From Aeromicrobium stalagmiti (lineage in GTDB: Bacteria > Actinomycetota > Actinomycetes > Propionibacteriales > Nocardioidaceae): 64,000 bases of DNA. A program made the position numbers and the translations under genes. Shown one piece after another: positions 55,003-63,982 of the stretch. Within the stretch, counting starts at the first letter, position 1. Each line of letters opens with the position of its first letter. The stretch spans positions 248,001 to 312,000 of the forward strand of contig NZ_JABSTZ010000001.1 of the NCBI RefSeq assembly GCF_013283745.1, written 5' to 3'. Under the pieces are notes generated by a model that saw only the letters and a list, made by a program, of their open reading frames with translations, was not told the DNA's origin and did no database searches.

Positions 55003-55031
55003 GTTACGGCACCGTTCACCCGCTGTTCACC
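55003..55031 (+). promoter_or_regulatory. PHO box upstream of pstS
   Basis: GTTACGG (55003), GTTCACC (55014-55020) and GTTCACC (55025-55031) are three direct units each 11 bp apart, 77 bases before the pstS start. This is the best PHO box of the window and marks pstSCAB as a RegX3/PhoP target. Confidence 0.85.
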
Positions 55032-55107
55032 GTCGGTCGGAAAGCGATACACCTGGGCTCCCTACGTTCACGGAGTACGCATCATCAGATCCCAGAGAGG
55101 GACCCCC

Positions 55108-56205
55108 GTGAACCGCAAAAACCTGCGCATCGCCGCCCCCGCGGCCATGCTTGCACTCGCCCTCGGCCTCAGCGCCTGCGGTGCCGCGAACGAGTCCGAC
55201 GGAGGCAGCGACGCGCCGTCCGGCGACAGCGTCTCCGGCACGCTGAACGGCGCTGGCGCCACCTCCCAGGAAGCGGCCATCGCCGCCTGGAAGAAGGAGT
55301 TCCAGACCGCGAACCCCGACGCGACGGTCAACTACGACCCGGTCGGCTCGGGCGGCGGCCGTGAGCAGTTCATCGCCGGAGGCGTCGCCTTCGCCGGCAC
55401 CGACTCCTACCTCGAGGACGAGGAAGTCACCGCGGCCGCCGAGAAGTGCGGCAGCGACATCGTCGAGGTCCCCGTCTACGTCAGCCCCATCGCCGTGATC
55501 TTCAAGCTGGACGGCGTCGACGAGCTGAGCCTCTCGCCGAAGACGATCGGCCAGATCTTCGAGGGCAAGATCACCCAGTGGGACGACGCCGCGATCAAGG
55601 CCGACAACCCGGACGCGACCCTGCCGGACACGGACATCACCGCCGTGCACCGCTCGGACGACTCGGGCACCACGAAGAACTTCACCAACTACCTCGAGGC
55701 TGCCTCCGAGGGTGGTTGGACCGGCGGCACCGTCGAGACGTGGCCCATCAAGGGCGGCGAGGCTGCTGAAGGCACCTCTGGCGTCGTCGCTGCCGTGACC
55801 GGCGGAAACGGCACCATCGGCTACGCCGACGAGAGCCAGGCCGGCGAGCTCGGCAAGGCGAAGGTCAAGGTCGGTGAGGACTACATCGAGCCCACCCCCG
55901 AGGCCGCTGCCAAGACGCTCGACACCGCCACGCCGGTCTCGGGCCGCGCCGAGACCGACATCGCCGTCGACATCGACCGCAAGACGTCGGAGGCTGGCGT
56001 CTACCCGATCGTCCTGGTGTCCTACCAGGTCGCCTGCCAGACGCAGAAGGACGCCGCGACGGCCGATCTCGTCAAGGGCTGGATGACCTACATCGCGAGC
56101 ACCGAGGGACAGGCTGCCGCCGCCAGTGGCGCCGGCTCCGCCCCCCTCTCGGGCGACTTCGCCACCAAGGTCCAGGCCGCGATCGAGACCATCGCCGCTG
56201 CCTGA
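55108..56205 (+). CDS. pstS: Phosphate-binding lipoprotein of the Pst transporter
   Basis: PstS captures inorganic phosphate outside the cell for PstCAB. The 365-aa product has a lipoprotein signal with LGLSAC (Cys 24), then LNGAGATSQEAA, VGSGGGREQFIAGGVAFAGTDS and the phosphate-binding HRSDDSGTTKNF. The GTG at 55108 has AGAGAGG upstream. Expression should be phosphate-controlled through the PHO box. Confidence 0.96.
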   Translation: MNRKNLRIAAPAAMLALALGLSACGAANESDGGSDAPSGDSVSGTLNGAGATSQEAAIAAWKKEFQTANPDATVNYDPVGSGGGREQFIAGGVAFAGTDSYLEDEEVTAAAEKCGSDIVEVPVYVSPIAVIFKLDGVDELSLSPKTIGQIFEGKITQWDDAAIKADNPDATLPDTDITAVHRSDDSGTTKNFTNYLEAASEGGWTGGTVETWPIKGGEAAEGTSGVVAAVTGGNGTIGYADESQAGELGKAKVKVGEDYIEPTPEAAAKTLDTATPVSGRAETDIAVDIDRKTSEAGVYPIVLVSYQVACQTQKDAATADLVKGWMTYIASTEGQAAAASGAGSAPLSGDFATKVQAAIETIAAA

Positions 56206-56212
56206 TCCACCC

Positions 56213-56248
56213 GCTGCCGCCCGGTCCTTCACAGGGCCGGGCGGCAGC
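56213..56248 (+). terminator. Intercistronic hairpin between pstS and pstC
   Basis: GCTGCCGCCCGGTCC (56213-56227) pairs with GGGCCGGGCGGCAGC (56234-56248), 14 of 15 positions plus one wobble, 6-base loop. Its place after the first gene suggests partial termination or 3' stabilisation that keeps pstS mRNA above pstCAB. Confidence 0.75.
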
Positions 56249-56287
56249 ACCCGGTACTCCCCCCTCCACTCCTGAAAGGCACCGCCT

Positions 56288-57235
56288 GTGACCAGCACGC
56301 TGGCCCCCCGTCGCAAGCGCGGCACCGTCGTCCGCGCCGGTGACCGCATCTTCTCGGGGCTGTCGACCAGTGCGGGAATCCTGATCCTGCTCGTCCTCGC
56401 AGGCGTCGCCGCGTTCCTCACGATCGAGGGCGTCCCCGGCATCCTCGCCAACCCCGACGAGGTCAAGAGCGGCCAGAGCTTCTGGCCCTACGTGTGGCCC
56501 CTCGTCTACGGCACCCTGATCGCCGCGACCGTCGCCCTCATCATCGCGACCCCGGTCGCCGTCGGCGTCGCCCTGTTCATCTCGCACTACTCGCCGCGCA
56601 AGCTCGGCCAGATCCTCGGCTACCTCGTCGACCTGCTCGCCGCGGTCCCCAGCGTCGTCTACGGCCTCTGGGGCATCCAGTTCCTCGCGCCGAACATGGT
56701 GCCGGTCTACACGTGGCTCGAGGACAACCTCGGCTTCGTCCCGTTCTTCGCCGGTCCGGCGTCGGCCACCGGCCGCACCATCATGACCGCCTGCATCGTG
56801 CTCGCCGTCATGATCCTGCCGATCATGACCGCGATCTGCCGCGAGATCTTCCTGCAGACGCCCCGCCTCCACGAGGAGGCCGCCCTGGCGCTCGGCGCCA
56901 CGCGCTGGGAGATGGCCCGGCTCGCGATCTTCCCGTACGCCCGCTCCGGCATCGTGTCCGCCGCGATGCTCGGCCTCGGCCGCGCCCTCGGCGAGACCCT
57001 CGCCGTCGCGATGGTGCTGTCGGTGACCGCCGGCACCGTGACCGCCAACCTCATCAGCAGCACCAACCCGAGCACGATCGCCGCCAACATCGCGCTGAGC
57101 TTCGGCGAGGCGAGCGGCAAGACCGTCAACGTCCTCATCGCCAGCGGCCTGGTGCTGTTCGTGATCACCTTCCTCGTCAACTTCGCCGCCCGGTCCGTCG
57201 TGGACCGCCGCAAGGAATTCTCCGGAGCCAACTGA
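56288..57235 (+). CDS. pstC: Phosphate ABC transporter permease PstC
   Basis: One of two Pst membrane subunits. The 315-aa protein has six predicted helices and the EAA loop EEAALALGATRWEMARLAIFP that contacts PstB. VPSVVYGLWGIQFLAP is a conserved stretch of the family. GTG at 56288. The stop overlaps the pstA start by one base. Confidence 0.95.
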   Translation: MTSTLAPRRKRGTVVRAGDRIFSGLSTSAGILILLVLAGVAAFLTIEGVPGILANPDEVKSGQSFWPYVWPLVYGTLIAATVALIIATPVAVGVALFISHYSPRKLGQILGYLVDLLAAVPSVVYGLWGIQFLAPNMVPVYTWLEDNLGFVPFFAGPASATGRTIMTACIVLAVMILPIMTAICREIFLQTPRLHEEAALALGATRWEMARLAIFPYARSGIVSAAMLGLGRALGETLAVAMVLSVTAGTVTANLISSTNPSTIAANIALSFGEASGKTVNVLIASGLVLFVITFLVNFAARSVVDRRKEFSGAN

Positions 57236-58314
57236 TGACGACCACGCTCTCCCCCCAGACCCCCGGGTCCGGTCCGCTCGACGTCCAGCAGGAGCTCTAC
57301 GGAGCCCAGCTGCCGTCGTGGGGCTCCAAGGCCGTCGTCGGCCTCGCCCTGGTGGTCGGTGCCGCGCTCTACCTGACCGGCACCAACCTCGTGCTGGCCG
57401 CCCTCGCCGTCTGGGTCGTCAGCCTGGGCCTACCCGTCTGGTCGGTCGTCGTCGAGGGACGCCGCAAAGCCACCGACCGCCTGGTCACGGTGCTGGTCAC
57501 CTCGGCCTTCGCGCTCGCGATGTTCCCACTGGTGAGCATCCTCTACACCGTCATCAGCAAGGGCACCAAGGTCCTGTCGGCCGAGTTCTTCACCTACTCG
57601 ATGCGCAACGTGGTCGGCGAGGGCGGCGGCATCTACCAGGCCCTCGTCGGCACGCTGCTCATCACCGGCGCCGCGGCCGTCATCTCGATCCCGATCGGCA
57701 TCTTCGCCGCGATCTACCTCGTCGAGTACGCCGACGGCAACCGGCTCTCGCGCTGGATCCGCTTCCTCGTCGACGTCATGACCGGCATCCCGTCGATCGT
57801 CGCCGGACTCTTCGCCTACGCCCTGTTCGTGGTGTTCTTCGGCGAGGGCGTCCGCATGGGCATCGGCGGCTCGGTCGCGCTGTCCGTGCTCATGATCCCG
57901 GTGCTCGTCCGCTCCACCGAGGAGATGTTGAAGCTGGTGCCCAACGAGCTGCGCGAGGCGTCGTACGCCCTCGGCGTGCCGAAGTGGCGCACCGTCGCCA
58001 AGGTCGTCCTGCCGACGGCCCTGGCCGGCATCGTCACGGGCATCACGCTCGCGATCGCCCGTGTGATCGGCGAGACGGCTCCCCTGCTGATCATCGCCGG
58101 AGCCACCGACTCGGTGAACTTCAACCTGTTCGACGGACGCATGGCGACCCTGCCGGTGTTCGCCTACCAGTCGATCCGCAGCCCCGGCATCCCGCCGGAG
58201 TTCAGCATTGACCGCGCTTGGGGCGCGGCACTTACCCTGCTGTTGATCGTCATGCTCCTCAACCTCATCGCCCGTCTCGTCTCCTACTTCTTCTCGCCCA
58301 AGGGCGAGCGTTAA
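57235..58314 (+). CDS. pstA: Phosphate ABC transporter permease PstA
   Basis: The second Pst permease subunit, 359 aa. It has an N-terminal extension of about 80 residues with two extra hydrophobic stretches, then six core helices. The EAA loop is [36 protein letters not shown] follows. The extension is longer than in E. coli PstA, as often in actinobacteria. Translation is coupled to pstC (TGATG). Confidence 0.94.
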   Translation: MTTTLSPQTPGSGPLDVQQELYGAQLPSWGSKAVVGLALVVGAALYLTGTNLVLAALAVWVVSLGLPVWSVVVEGRRKATDRLVTVLVTSAFALAMFPLVSILYTVISKGTKVLSAEFFTYSMRNVVGEGGGIYQALVGTLLITGAAAVISIPIGIFAAIYLVEYADGNRLSRWIRFLVDVMTGIPSIVAGLFAYALFVVFFGEGVRMGIGGSVALSVLMIPVLVRSTEEMLKLVPNELREASYALGVPKWRTVAKVVLPTALAGIVTGITLAIARVIGETAPLLIIAGATDSVNFNLFDGRMATLPVFAYQSIRSPGIPPEFSIDRAWGAALTLLLIVMLLNLIARLVSYFFSPKGER

Positions 58315-58330
58315 ACCGGAAGGTTCCACC

Positions 58331-59110
58331 ATGGCCAAGAGCATCGACGTCTCGGACCTGAACATCTACTACGGCGACTTCCTCGCCGTCGAGGACGTCA
58401 CCATCCCCATCGCGGCGAAGTCCGTCACCGCGTTCATCGGCCCCTCGGGCTGCGGCAAGTCGACCTTCCTGCGGTCGCTCAACCGCATGCACGAGGTCAT
58501 CCGCGGCGCGCGCGTCGAGGGCAAGGTCCTCATCGACGGCCAGGACCTCTACGGCGCCGACATGGACCCGGTGAACGTCCGCCGCATGATCGGCATGGTC
58601 TTCCAGCGCCCCAACCCGTTCCCGACGATGTCCATCTACGACAACGTCCTCGCGGGCCAGAAGCTCAACAGCAAGCGCATGAAGAAGTCCGAGTCCGACG
58701 ACATCGTGGAGCGGTCGCTGCGCAGCGCCGGCCTCTGGGCCGAGGTCAAGGACCGCCTCGACCGTCCCGGCTCGGGCCTGTCCGGTGGTCAGCAGCAGCG
58801 CCTGTGCATCGCGCGGGCCATCTCGGTCGAGCCCGAGATCCTGCTGATGGACGAGCCCTGCTCGGCGCTCGACCCGATCTCGACCAGCGTCATCGAGGAC
58901 CTGATCCACGAGCTGAAGAGCCAGTACACGATCGTCATCGTCACCCACAACATGCAGCAGGCGGCGCGCGTCTCCGACGAGACCGCGTTCTTCAACCTGT
59001 CGGGTGTCGGCAAGCCCGGCCGCCTCATCGAGGTGGGCCGCACCGAGACGATCTTCTCCAACCCCACCGACCCCGCCACCGAGGCCTACATCCAGGGCCG
59101 GTTCGGATAA
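58331..59110 (+). CDS. pstB: Phosphate ABC transporter ATP-binding protein PstB
   Basis: The 259-aa ATPase powers Pst. It has Walker [11 protein letters not shown]-loop [17 protein letters not shown], signature [15 protein letters not shown], Walker [14 protein letters not shown] and H-loop THNMQQA. Length and sequence are typical of PstB. AAGG precedes the ATG by about 8 bases. It ends the pst operon before a hairpin. Confidence 0.97.
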   Translation: MAKSIDVSDLNIYYGDFLAVEDVTIPIAAKSVTAFIGPSGCGKSTFLRSLNRMHEVIRGARVEGKVLIDGQDLYGADMDPVNVRRMIGMVFQRPNPFPTMSIYDNVLAGQKLNSKRMKKSESDDIVERSLRSAGLWAEVKDRLDRPGSGLSGGQQQRLCIARAISVEPEILLMDEPCSALDPISTSVIEDLIHELKSQYTIVIVTHNMQQAARVSDETAFFNLSGVGKPGRLIEVGRTETIFSNPTDPATEAYIQGRFG

Positions 59111-59148
59111 CCCCTCCTCCTGATGCCTAGGAGAACCCCGCAAACCAC

Positions 59149-59180
59149 CACCTCACCTCGGTCACGACCGAGGTGAGGTG
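59149..59180. terminator. Bidirectional terminator between pstB and pitA
   Basis: CACCTCACCTCGGT (59149-59162) pairs exactly with 59167-59180 around a 4-base loop, with TTCGTTT after it. A second small stem, TCCCAGG-AGAA-CCTGGGA, follows near 59187-59204. Confidence 0.85.
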
Positions 59181-59218
59181 TTCGTTTCCCAGGAGAACCT
59201 GGGAGACAGCCGGGGGGG

Positions 59219-60241
59219 TCAGTTGCCGGGGATGAGCACGCGCAGGATCAGGTACGTCACGGCGCCGACCGCGGCGGCGGCGGGGATCGTGACGATCCAC
59301 GCCGTGATGATGCCGCGAGCGACGCCCCAGCGCACGGCACTGAACCGCTTCGTCGCCCCGGCACCCATGACCGCGGACGTCATGGTGTGGGTCGTCGAGA
59401 CCGGGGCGTGCAGGCCGATCGCCATGCCGTACAGCACGACGGCGGCGGTGGACTCGGCCGCGAACCCGCGCGGCGGGTCGAGCGCGATGATGCGCCGGCC
59501 CATCGTCCGCATGATCCGCATGCCGCCCGACAACGTGCCGAGCGAGATCGCACCCGCGGCCGCGAAGACGACCCAGTAGGGGATCTCGCGCTCACCGGCG
59601 GACGGACCGTAGCCGCCGGCGACGAGGGCCAGCACGATGACGCCCATCGTCTTCTGCGCGTCCTGCAGACCGTGGCCGAGCGACAGGGCCGCCGCCGACA
59701 CCGTCTGCGAGAGCCGGAAGCCCCGGTTGACGGTGTGCGGATTGGCGCGGCGGAACAGCCACATGATCGACAGCATGACCAGGAAAGCCCCGCCGAAGCC
59801 CAGCGCCGGGCTCATGACCATCGGGATGACGACCTTGTCGACGACCTTGTCCCAGTCGACCGTCACGCCCGCCGCCAGGCCGACCCCGATGAGGCCGCCG
59901 ATCAGGGCGTGCGACGACGACGACGGGATGCCGAAGTACCACGTGATGAGGTTCCAGGTGATGGCGCCGACGAGCGCGCTCATGACGACGGTCAGGGCGT
60001 GCTGGGAGGTCATGTCGTCGAAGCCGACGAGGATCTCCTTGATCGTCTTGGCCACGCCGACGCCCAGCAGGGCACCGACGAAGTTGAGGATCGCGGCCAT
60101 CGTCAGGGCGATCCGCGGCGTGAGCGCCCGCGTCGAGACCGAGGTCGCGATCGCGTTGGCGGCGTCGTGGAAGCCGTTGGTGTAGTCGAAGAACAGGGCG
60201 ATGGCGACCGTGGCGATCACCAGAGCGAGGACGAGGTCCAC
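59219..60241 (-). CDS. pitA: Low-affinity inorganic phosphate transporter PitA
   Basis: The 340-aa PiT-family permease has about ten helices and the duplicated signature: FDYTNGFHDAANAIATSVSTRAL in the first half and APVSTTHTMTSAVMGAGATK in the second, with GIPSSSSHALIGGLIG between. It imports metal-phosphate with protons. The GTG at 60241 is 3 bases after the DUF47 stop, so the two form an operon. It is convergent with pstSCAB. Confidence 0.95.
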   Translation of the reverse strand: MDLVLALVIATVAIALFFDYTNGFHDAANAIATSVSTRALTPRIALTMAAILNFVGALLGVGVAKTIKEILVGFDDMTSQHALTVVMSALVGAITWNLITWYFGIPSSSSHALIGGLIGVGLAAGVTVDWDKVVDKVVIPMVMSPALGFGGAFLVMLSIMWLFRRANPHTVNRGFRLSQTVSAAALSLGHGLQDAQKTMGVIVLALVAGGYGPSAGEREIPYWVVFAAAGAISLGTLSGGMRIMRTMGRRIIALDPPRGFAAESTAAVVLYGMAIGLHAPVSTTHTMTSAVMGAGATKRFSAVRWGVARGIITAWIVTIPAAAAVGAVTYLILRVLIPGN

Positions 60242-60244
60242 TAC

Positions 60245-60862
60245 TCAGGACTCCTTGACGGCGATCTGCTCCACCGTGTTCGCAACGGACTCGAGGGCGT
60301 CGATGGCGTGCTCGAGCGAGTCGACGACGTCCTTGAGCTTCATGACCTCGAGCGACTTGTAGGCGCCGCTGAACAGGTGCGCGACGATGCGGCGGTAGGA
60401 GCGGTCGCCCTGGTTCTCGAGGCGGTTGATCTCGATCCAGTACTCGTCGAGGTCCTTCATGGTGCGCAGGCGGGGCATGGCCTCGGCGGTCAGCTGGGTC
60501 GCGCGCTGCAGCACCTCGACCTGCGGGGCGAAGTCGGCCGGCAGGTCGCCGAGCTCGTAGAGCCCGACGAGGTCGACGGTCTCCTCCATGAAGTCCATGA
60601 CGTCGTCGAGGCTGCTCGCGAGGCGGTAGATGTCCTCGCGGTCGAACGGGGTGATGAACGTGGAGTTGGCCCGCTTGACGATCGCGTGGGTCGTCTCGTC
60701 GGCCTGGTGCTCGGCTTCTCTCATCTGCTCACCGAGGGCCTTCTTGTCGGTGCTGGAATCGAGCATCTGCGCCAGCAGATTGGCCCCTTCGACGAGGTGG
60801 TTCGCCATCTCGGTGAACAGTTCGTAGAAGGATGTCTCAACTGGTCGGATGCGAAAACGCAC
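60245..60862 (-). CDS. DUF47 family PhoU-like protein, partner of PitA
   Basis: The 205-aa all-helical protein matches DUF47 (Pit accessory, PhoU-like): FYELFTEMANHLVEGANLL, EHQADETTHAIVKRANSTFITPFDREDIYRLASSLDDVMDFMEE. The acidic residues can bind metal as in PhoU. It precedes pitA in one operon and probably regulates its activity. GTG start at 60862. Confidence 0.92.
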   Translation of the reverse strand: MRFRIRPVETSFYELFTEMANHLVEGANLLAQMLDSSTDKKALGEQMREAEHQADETTHAIVKRANSTFITPFDREDIYRLASSLDDVMDFMEETVDLVGLYELGDLPADFAPQVEVLQRATQLTAEAMPRLRTMKDLDEYWIEINRLENQGDRSYRRIVAHLFSGAYKSLEVMKLKDVVDSLEHAIDALESVANTVEQIAVKES

Positions 60863-60948
60863 GACTAGCTCCTGTCAATGCTGAGTAGGGCAAGCCCATG
60901 CTAGAGGCAGGCTGTTCACGCATGTCAATCGCGGGTGTCACCCACAGG

Positions 60949-61134
60949 TCAACTGGCGTTCGCTATGCCCAGGATCTCGTCGACCTCGCGCTGCGACAGG
61001 TGGCCGTCCTTGGCGGAGGCCGCGATGATCAGACGACTGGTGAGCTCGATCTCGTCGAGCGCCTCGTCGTCGCGCAGGCGACTGTCCAACGGCTCCGGCA
61101 TACGGGGGGCTCCAGCGTCCTTCAGGTTCAGCAT
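60949..61134 (-). CDS. Small conserved-looking protein, 61 aa
   Basis: The 61-aa acidic helical protein reads MLNLKDAGAPRMPEPLDSRL... with LTSRLIIAASAKDGHLSQREVDEILGI in its second half, an arrangement resembling a short helical bundle. A longer start at 61224 is possible but has no better ribosome site; AGGA lies 12 bases before the chosen ATG. It lies upstream of the DUF47-pitA genes. I recognise similar short ORFs in actinobacteria but cannot name a family. Confidence 0.6.
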   Translation of the reverse strand: MLNLKDAGAPRMPEPLDSRLRDDEALDEIELTSRLIIAASAKDGHLSQREVDEILGIANAS

Positions 61135-61251
61135 GTGTGTCGTCGTCCTGTCTGGGCCGGTGTCGAGGACCCGGTCCCCCAGGATCGTTCTCCCTGACGC
61201 CGAGGCTATCTGGTCGGTCCGCACGGCGCAGCCATATCGGTCGACTCGGGG

Positions 61252-62685
61252 TCAGTCGCTGCGGGCCCGCCGCACCCCGTCGGCGAGGGCCATCACGAGC
61301 GCGAACGCGACGAAGGCGATCGTCACGTGCAGGCTGTATGACAGCGCGTCGGCGTAGTCGCCGTCGGTCGACCTGACGCGTTCGAAGAACAGGGCGAGGA
61401 CGATCGCGACCCCGATCGCGGAGCCCACCCGCTGTGCCGTCTGGAGAAGTCCGCCGCCCGCCCCCGCGCGCGCCGGGTCGACCTCGTCGAGCGACAGGGT
61501 GATGTTGGGCGAGATCACGAGCCCGCCGCCGAGGCCGGCGAGCAGCAGCAGCGGCGCGAGCCTGAGGCCGACCTGTCCGTCGAGGTGCGGGACGACGAGG
61601 TCGACCGCAACGAGCGCTGTGGTGATCATCACCAGGCCCGTGACCACCAGGGCCCGACCGAAGCGCTCGACGAGCCGGCCGCCGATCCACGCCGAGGTGG
61701 CGGACCCGATCGCGAAGGGCAGCTGCGAGAAGCCCGCCTCGAGCGCGGAGTAGCCCAGCCCCTGCTGCAGGTAGAGGGTCAGGATGATGAAGATCGAGGT
61801 GAACCCGGCGAAGTAGGCCGTGCCGACGCCGAGCCCGAGCATGAACGACCTGACCTTCACGAGCGACAGGTCGAGCAGGGTCTCGCTGCCGCGGGCCGCC
61901 CACCGGCGCTCCCACGCGACGAACACCGCGAGCAGCACGACCGAGATGCCCATGAGCCACCAGGGCCGCTGCGACAGCGACGAGTCCTGACCGCCCTGCA
62001 CCAGGGGCAGCAGGACGAACAGCATCGCCGCGCCGAACAGCACGACGCCGACGGGGTCGAGCGACTGCTTCGGCCCGTGCTCCGCCCTGGGCAGGTAGCG
62101 AGCGGCGAGGAACATCAGCGCGATGCCGATCGGCACGTTGACGTAGAAGACGAGCCGCCATCCCGACTCGGCGCCACCGACGTGGACGAGCAGGCCGCCC
62201 AGCAGCGGCCCGATGGCGGTCGAGACCCCGATGGTGGTGCCGAACAGCCCGAACGCCCGGCCCCGCTCGGGCCCCTTGAACAGGTTCTGGATGAAGCCCG
62301 AGACCTGGGGCGTGATGAGGCCACCGCCGATGCCCTGCAGCACCCGGGCGGCCGCGAGCATCAGCGGGGTCTGCGCCGCCCCGCAGAGTGCGCTCGACAG
62401 CGTGAAGAGGCCGACGCCCCAGATGAAGACCGTGCGACGGCTGCGAGCGTCGCCGAGGCGGCCCGCCGGCACGAGCACGATGCCGAAGGCGAGCGCATAG
62501 CCCGCGACGACCCACTGGATCGTGCTGTTGCCGGCGTCGAGGCCCTCGCGGATCGAGGGCAGCGCCACGTTCACGATGCTCACGTCGAGCAGCGTCATCG
62601 CGCCGGCCACGAGGCAGACCGCGAGCGCGTGCCACCGCCGGGAGCGCTCGTCCGCCGTCAGGTCAGGGGTCTGCACGTCGGTCAC
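61252..62685 (-). CDS. DHA2-family MFS transporter
   Basis: The 477-aa protein has about 13-14 membrane helices. Motif D1 is LDVSIVNVALPSIRE, motif A GRLGDARSRRTVF and motif C near GVSTAIGPLLGGLL. It resembles actinobacterial drug efflux pumps and is a distant paralog of the pump at 11176-12789. No regulator gene is adjacent on its strand. The GTG at 62685 begins VTDVQTPDLTADER. Confidence 0.9.
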   Translation of the reverse strand: MTDVQTPDLTADERSRRWHALAVCLVAGAMTLLDVSIVNVALPSIREGLDAGNSTIQWVVAGYALAFGIVLVPAGRLGDARSRRTVFIWGVGLFTLSSALCGAAQTPLMLAAARVLQGIGGGLITPQVSGFIQNLFKGPERGRAFGLFGTTIGVSTAIGPLLGGLLVHVGGAESGWRLVFYVNVPIGIALMFLAARYLPRAEHGPKQSLDPVGVVLFGAAMLFVLLPLVQGGQDSSLSQRPWWLMGISVVLLAVFVAWERRWAARGSETLLDLSLVKVRSFMLGLGVGTAYFAGFTSIFIILTLYLQQGLGYSALEAGFSQLPFAIGSATSAWIGGRLVERFGRALVVTGLVMITTALVAVDLVVPHLDGQVGLRLAPLLLLAGLGGGLVISPNITLSLDEVDPARAGAGGGLLQTAQRVGSAIGVAIVLALFFERVRSTDGDYADALSYSLHVTIAFVAFALVMALADGVRRARSD

Positions 62686-62779
62686 TCCCCCACGCTAGAG
62701 CGGGGGCCATGACTGCGCGCGCCGATGCCGGCGGATGTGGCAAGGTCATAGGTGCAGACGGACGACACAGGGGGCGTCG

Positions 62780-63982
62780 ATGACGACACACAGTGCGATC
62801 GACCGCGACGAGGCGCTCGAGCAGTACGCCGTGCTGAGCGAGCCCGCGGGCCGCGACCTGCAAGGTCTGGTCGACCTCGTCGCCCAGGTCTGCGCCGTCC
62901 CCACCGCGGCGATCAACATCATCACCCGCGACCAGCAGCACCAGATCGCGACCGCTGGCTTCGACCCGTCGGTCTGCTCGCGCGACGACTCCATGTGTGC
63001 CCTGGTCATGACCGAACGAGCACCGGTCGTGGTGCCCGATGCCAGCCTCGACCCCCGGTTCTCCTCCAACGCGTTCGTCACCGGAGACATCGGCAGCGTG
63101 CGCTTCTACGCGTCCGCCCCGCTCATGACCCCCGACGGCACGACGCTCGGCCGCCTCTGCGTCTTCGACGACGTCGCCCGCACCCTGACACCCGAGCAGG
63201 AGCAGGGCCTCATGACGCTCGCGGCCCAGGTCATGGACGTCCTCGAGCTGCGCCTGCGCACCCGCGAGCTCGAGAGGTCGCTCGCCGAGCTTGCCATGCT
63301 GCGCGACGAGCTGCGCCGGTCCAACCGGCACCTCACGCTCTTCGCCGGGCAGGTCAGCCACGACCTGCGCAGCCCGCTGACCGCGATCCTCGCGACAGCC
63401 GAGCTGCTGGCGACCGAGCCTGTCGTCGAGACCGACACCGACCTGCTGTCGATGGTCTCGGCCGTCAACAGTGCCGGCCAGCGGATGAACCGCATGATCG
63501 AGGAGATGCTCGACTACGCCCTGCAGGGCGGGCAGCTCCAGCTCGCCGACACTGCCGTCGAGCACGTCGTGAGCCTCGTGCTGGCCGACCTGGCGCCCCT
63601 CGTCACCCAGAAGGGCGCCACCGTCCGGGTGCTCGACCTCCCGACCGTCACGGCGGACGCCGACATGCTCTACTCCGTTGTGCTCAACCTGCTCACCAAC
63701 GCGTTGAAGTTCGTCCGGCCCGACGTCCCGCCCGAGATCGAGGTCTCCGCGACACGCGGTCCGGACCGGTGGCGCGTCACCGTGAGCGACAACGGGGTCG
63801 GCATCCCGGCCGACCGGCGGCAAGCCGTGTTCAGCCTGTTCGAGCGCGAGGAGTCGACCGTCGGCGGCCATGGCATCGGCCTGGCGACGACCCGCAGGCT
63901 CATCGAGGCGCACGGTGGCTCGGTCGGCGCCGACAGCTCCCCCAGCGGTGGCGCCGCTGTGTGGTTCGAGCTGCCTGACTGA
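62780..63982 (+). CDS. Soluble GAF-domain sensor histidine kinase
   Basis: The 400-aa kinase has a GAF domain (about 25-165: DPSVCSRDDSMCALVM, VVPDASLDPRFSSNAFV, LMTPDGTTLGRLCVFDD), a coiled linker (165-190), HisKA with FAGQVSHDLRSPLTAIL and an ATPase domain with NLLTNALKFV, DNGVGIP and GGHGIGLATTRRL. No membrane helix is present, so the sensor is cytoplasmic. GGGGG precedes the ATG. No response regulator follows within the window. It may act with a partner further downstream. Confidence 0.92.
   Translation: MTTHSAIDRDEALEQYAVLSEPAGRDLQGLVDLVAQVCAVPTAAINIITRDQQHQIATAGFDPSVCSRDDSMCALVMTERAPVVVPDASLDPRFSSNAFVTGDIGSVRFYASAPLMTPDGTTLGRLCVFDDVARTLTPEQEQGLMTLAAQVMDVLELRLRTRELERSLAELAMLRDELRRSNRHLTLFAGQVSHDLRSPLTAILATAELLATEPVVETDTDLLSMVSAVNSAGQRMNRMIEEMLDYALQGGQLQLADTAVEHVVSLVLADLAPLVTQKGATVRVLDLPTVTADADMLYSVVLNLLTNALKFVRPDVPPEIEVSATRGPDRWRVTVSDNGVGIPADRRQAVFSLFEREESTVGGHGIGLATTRRLIEAHGGSVGADSSPSGGAAVWFELPD

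Noticed and set aside
60900..60940. PHO box upstream of DUF47-pitA
   Set aside because: GTTCACG is present, but the neighbouring similar words are not at 11-bp spacing, so it is not convincing.
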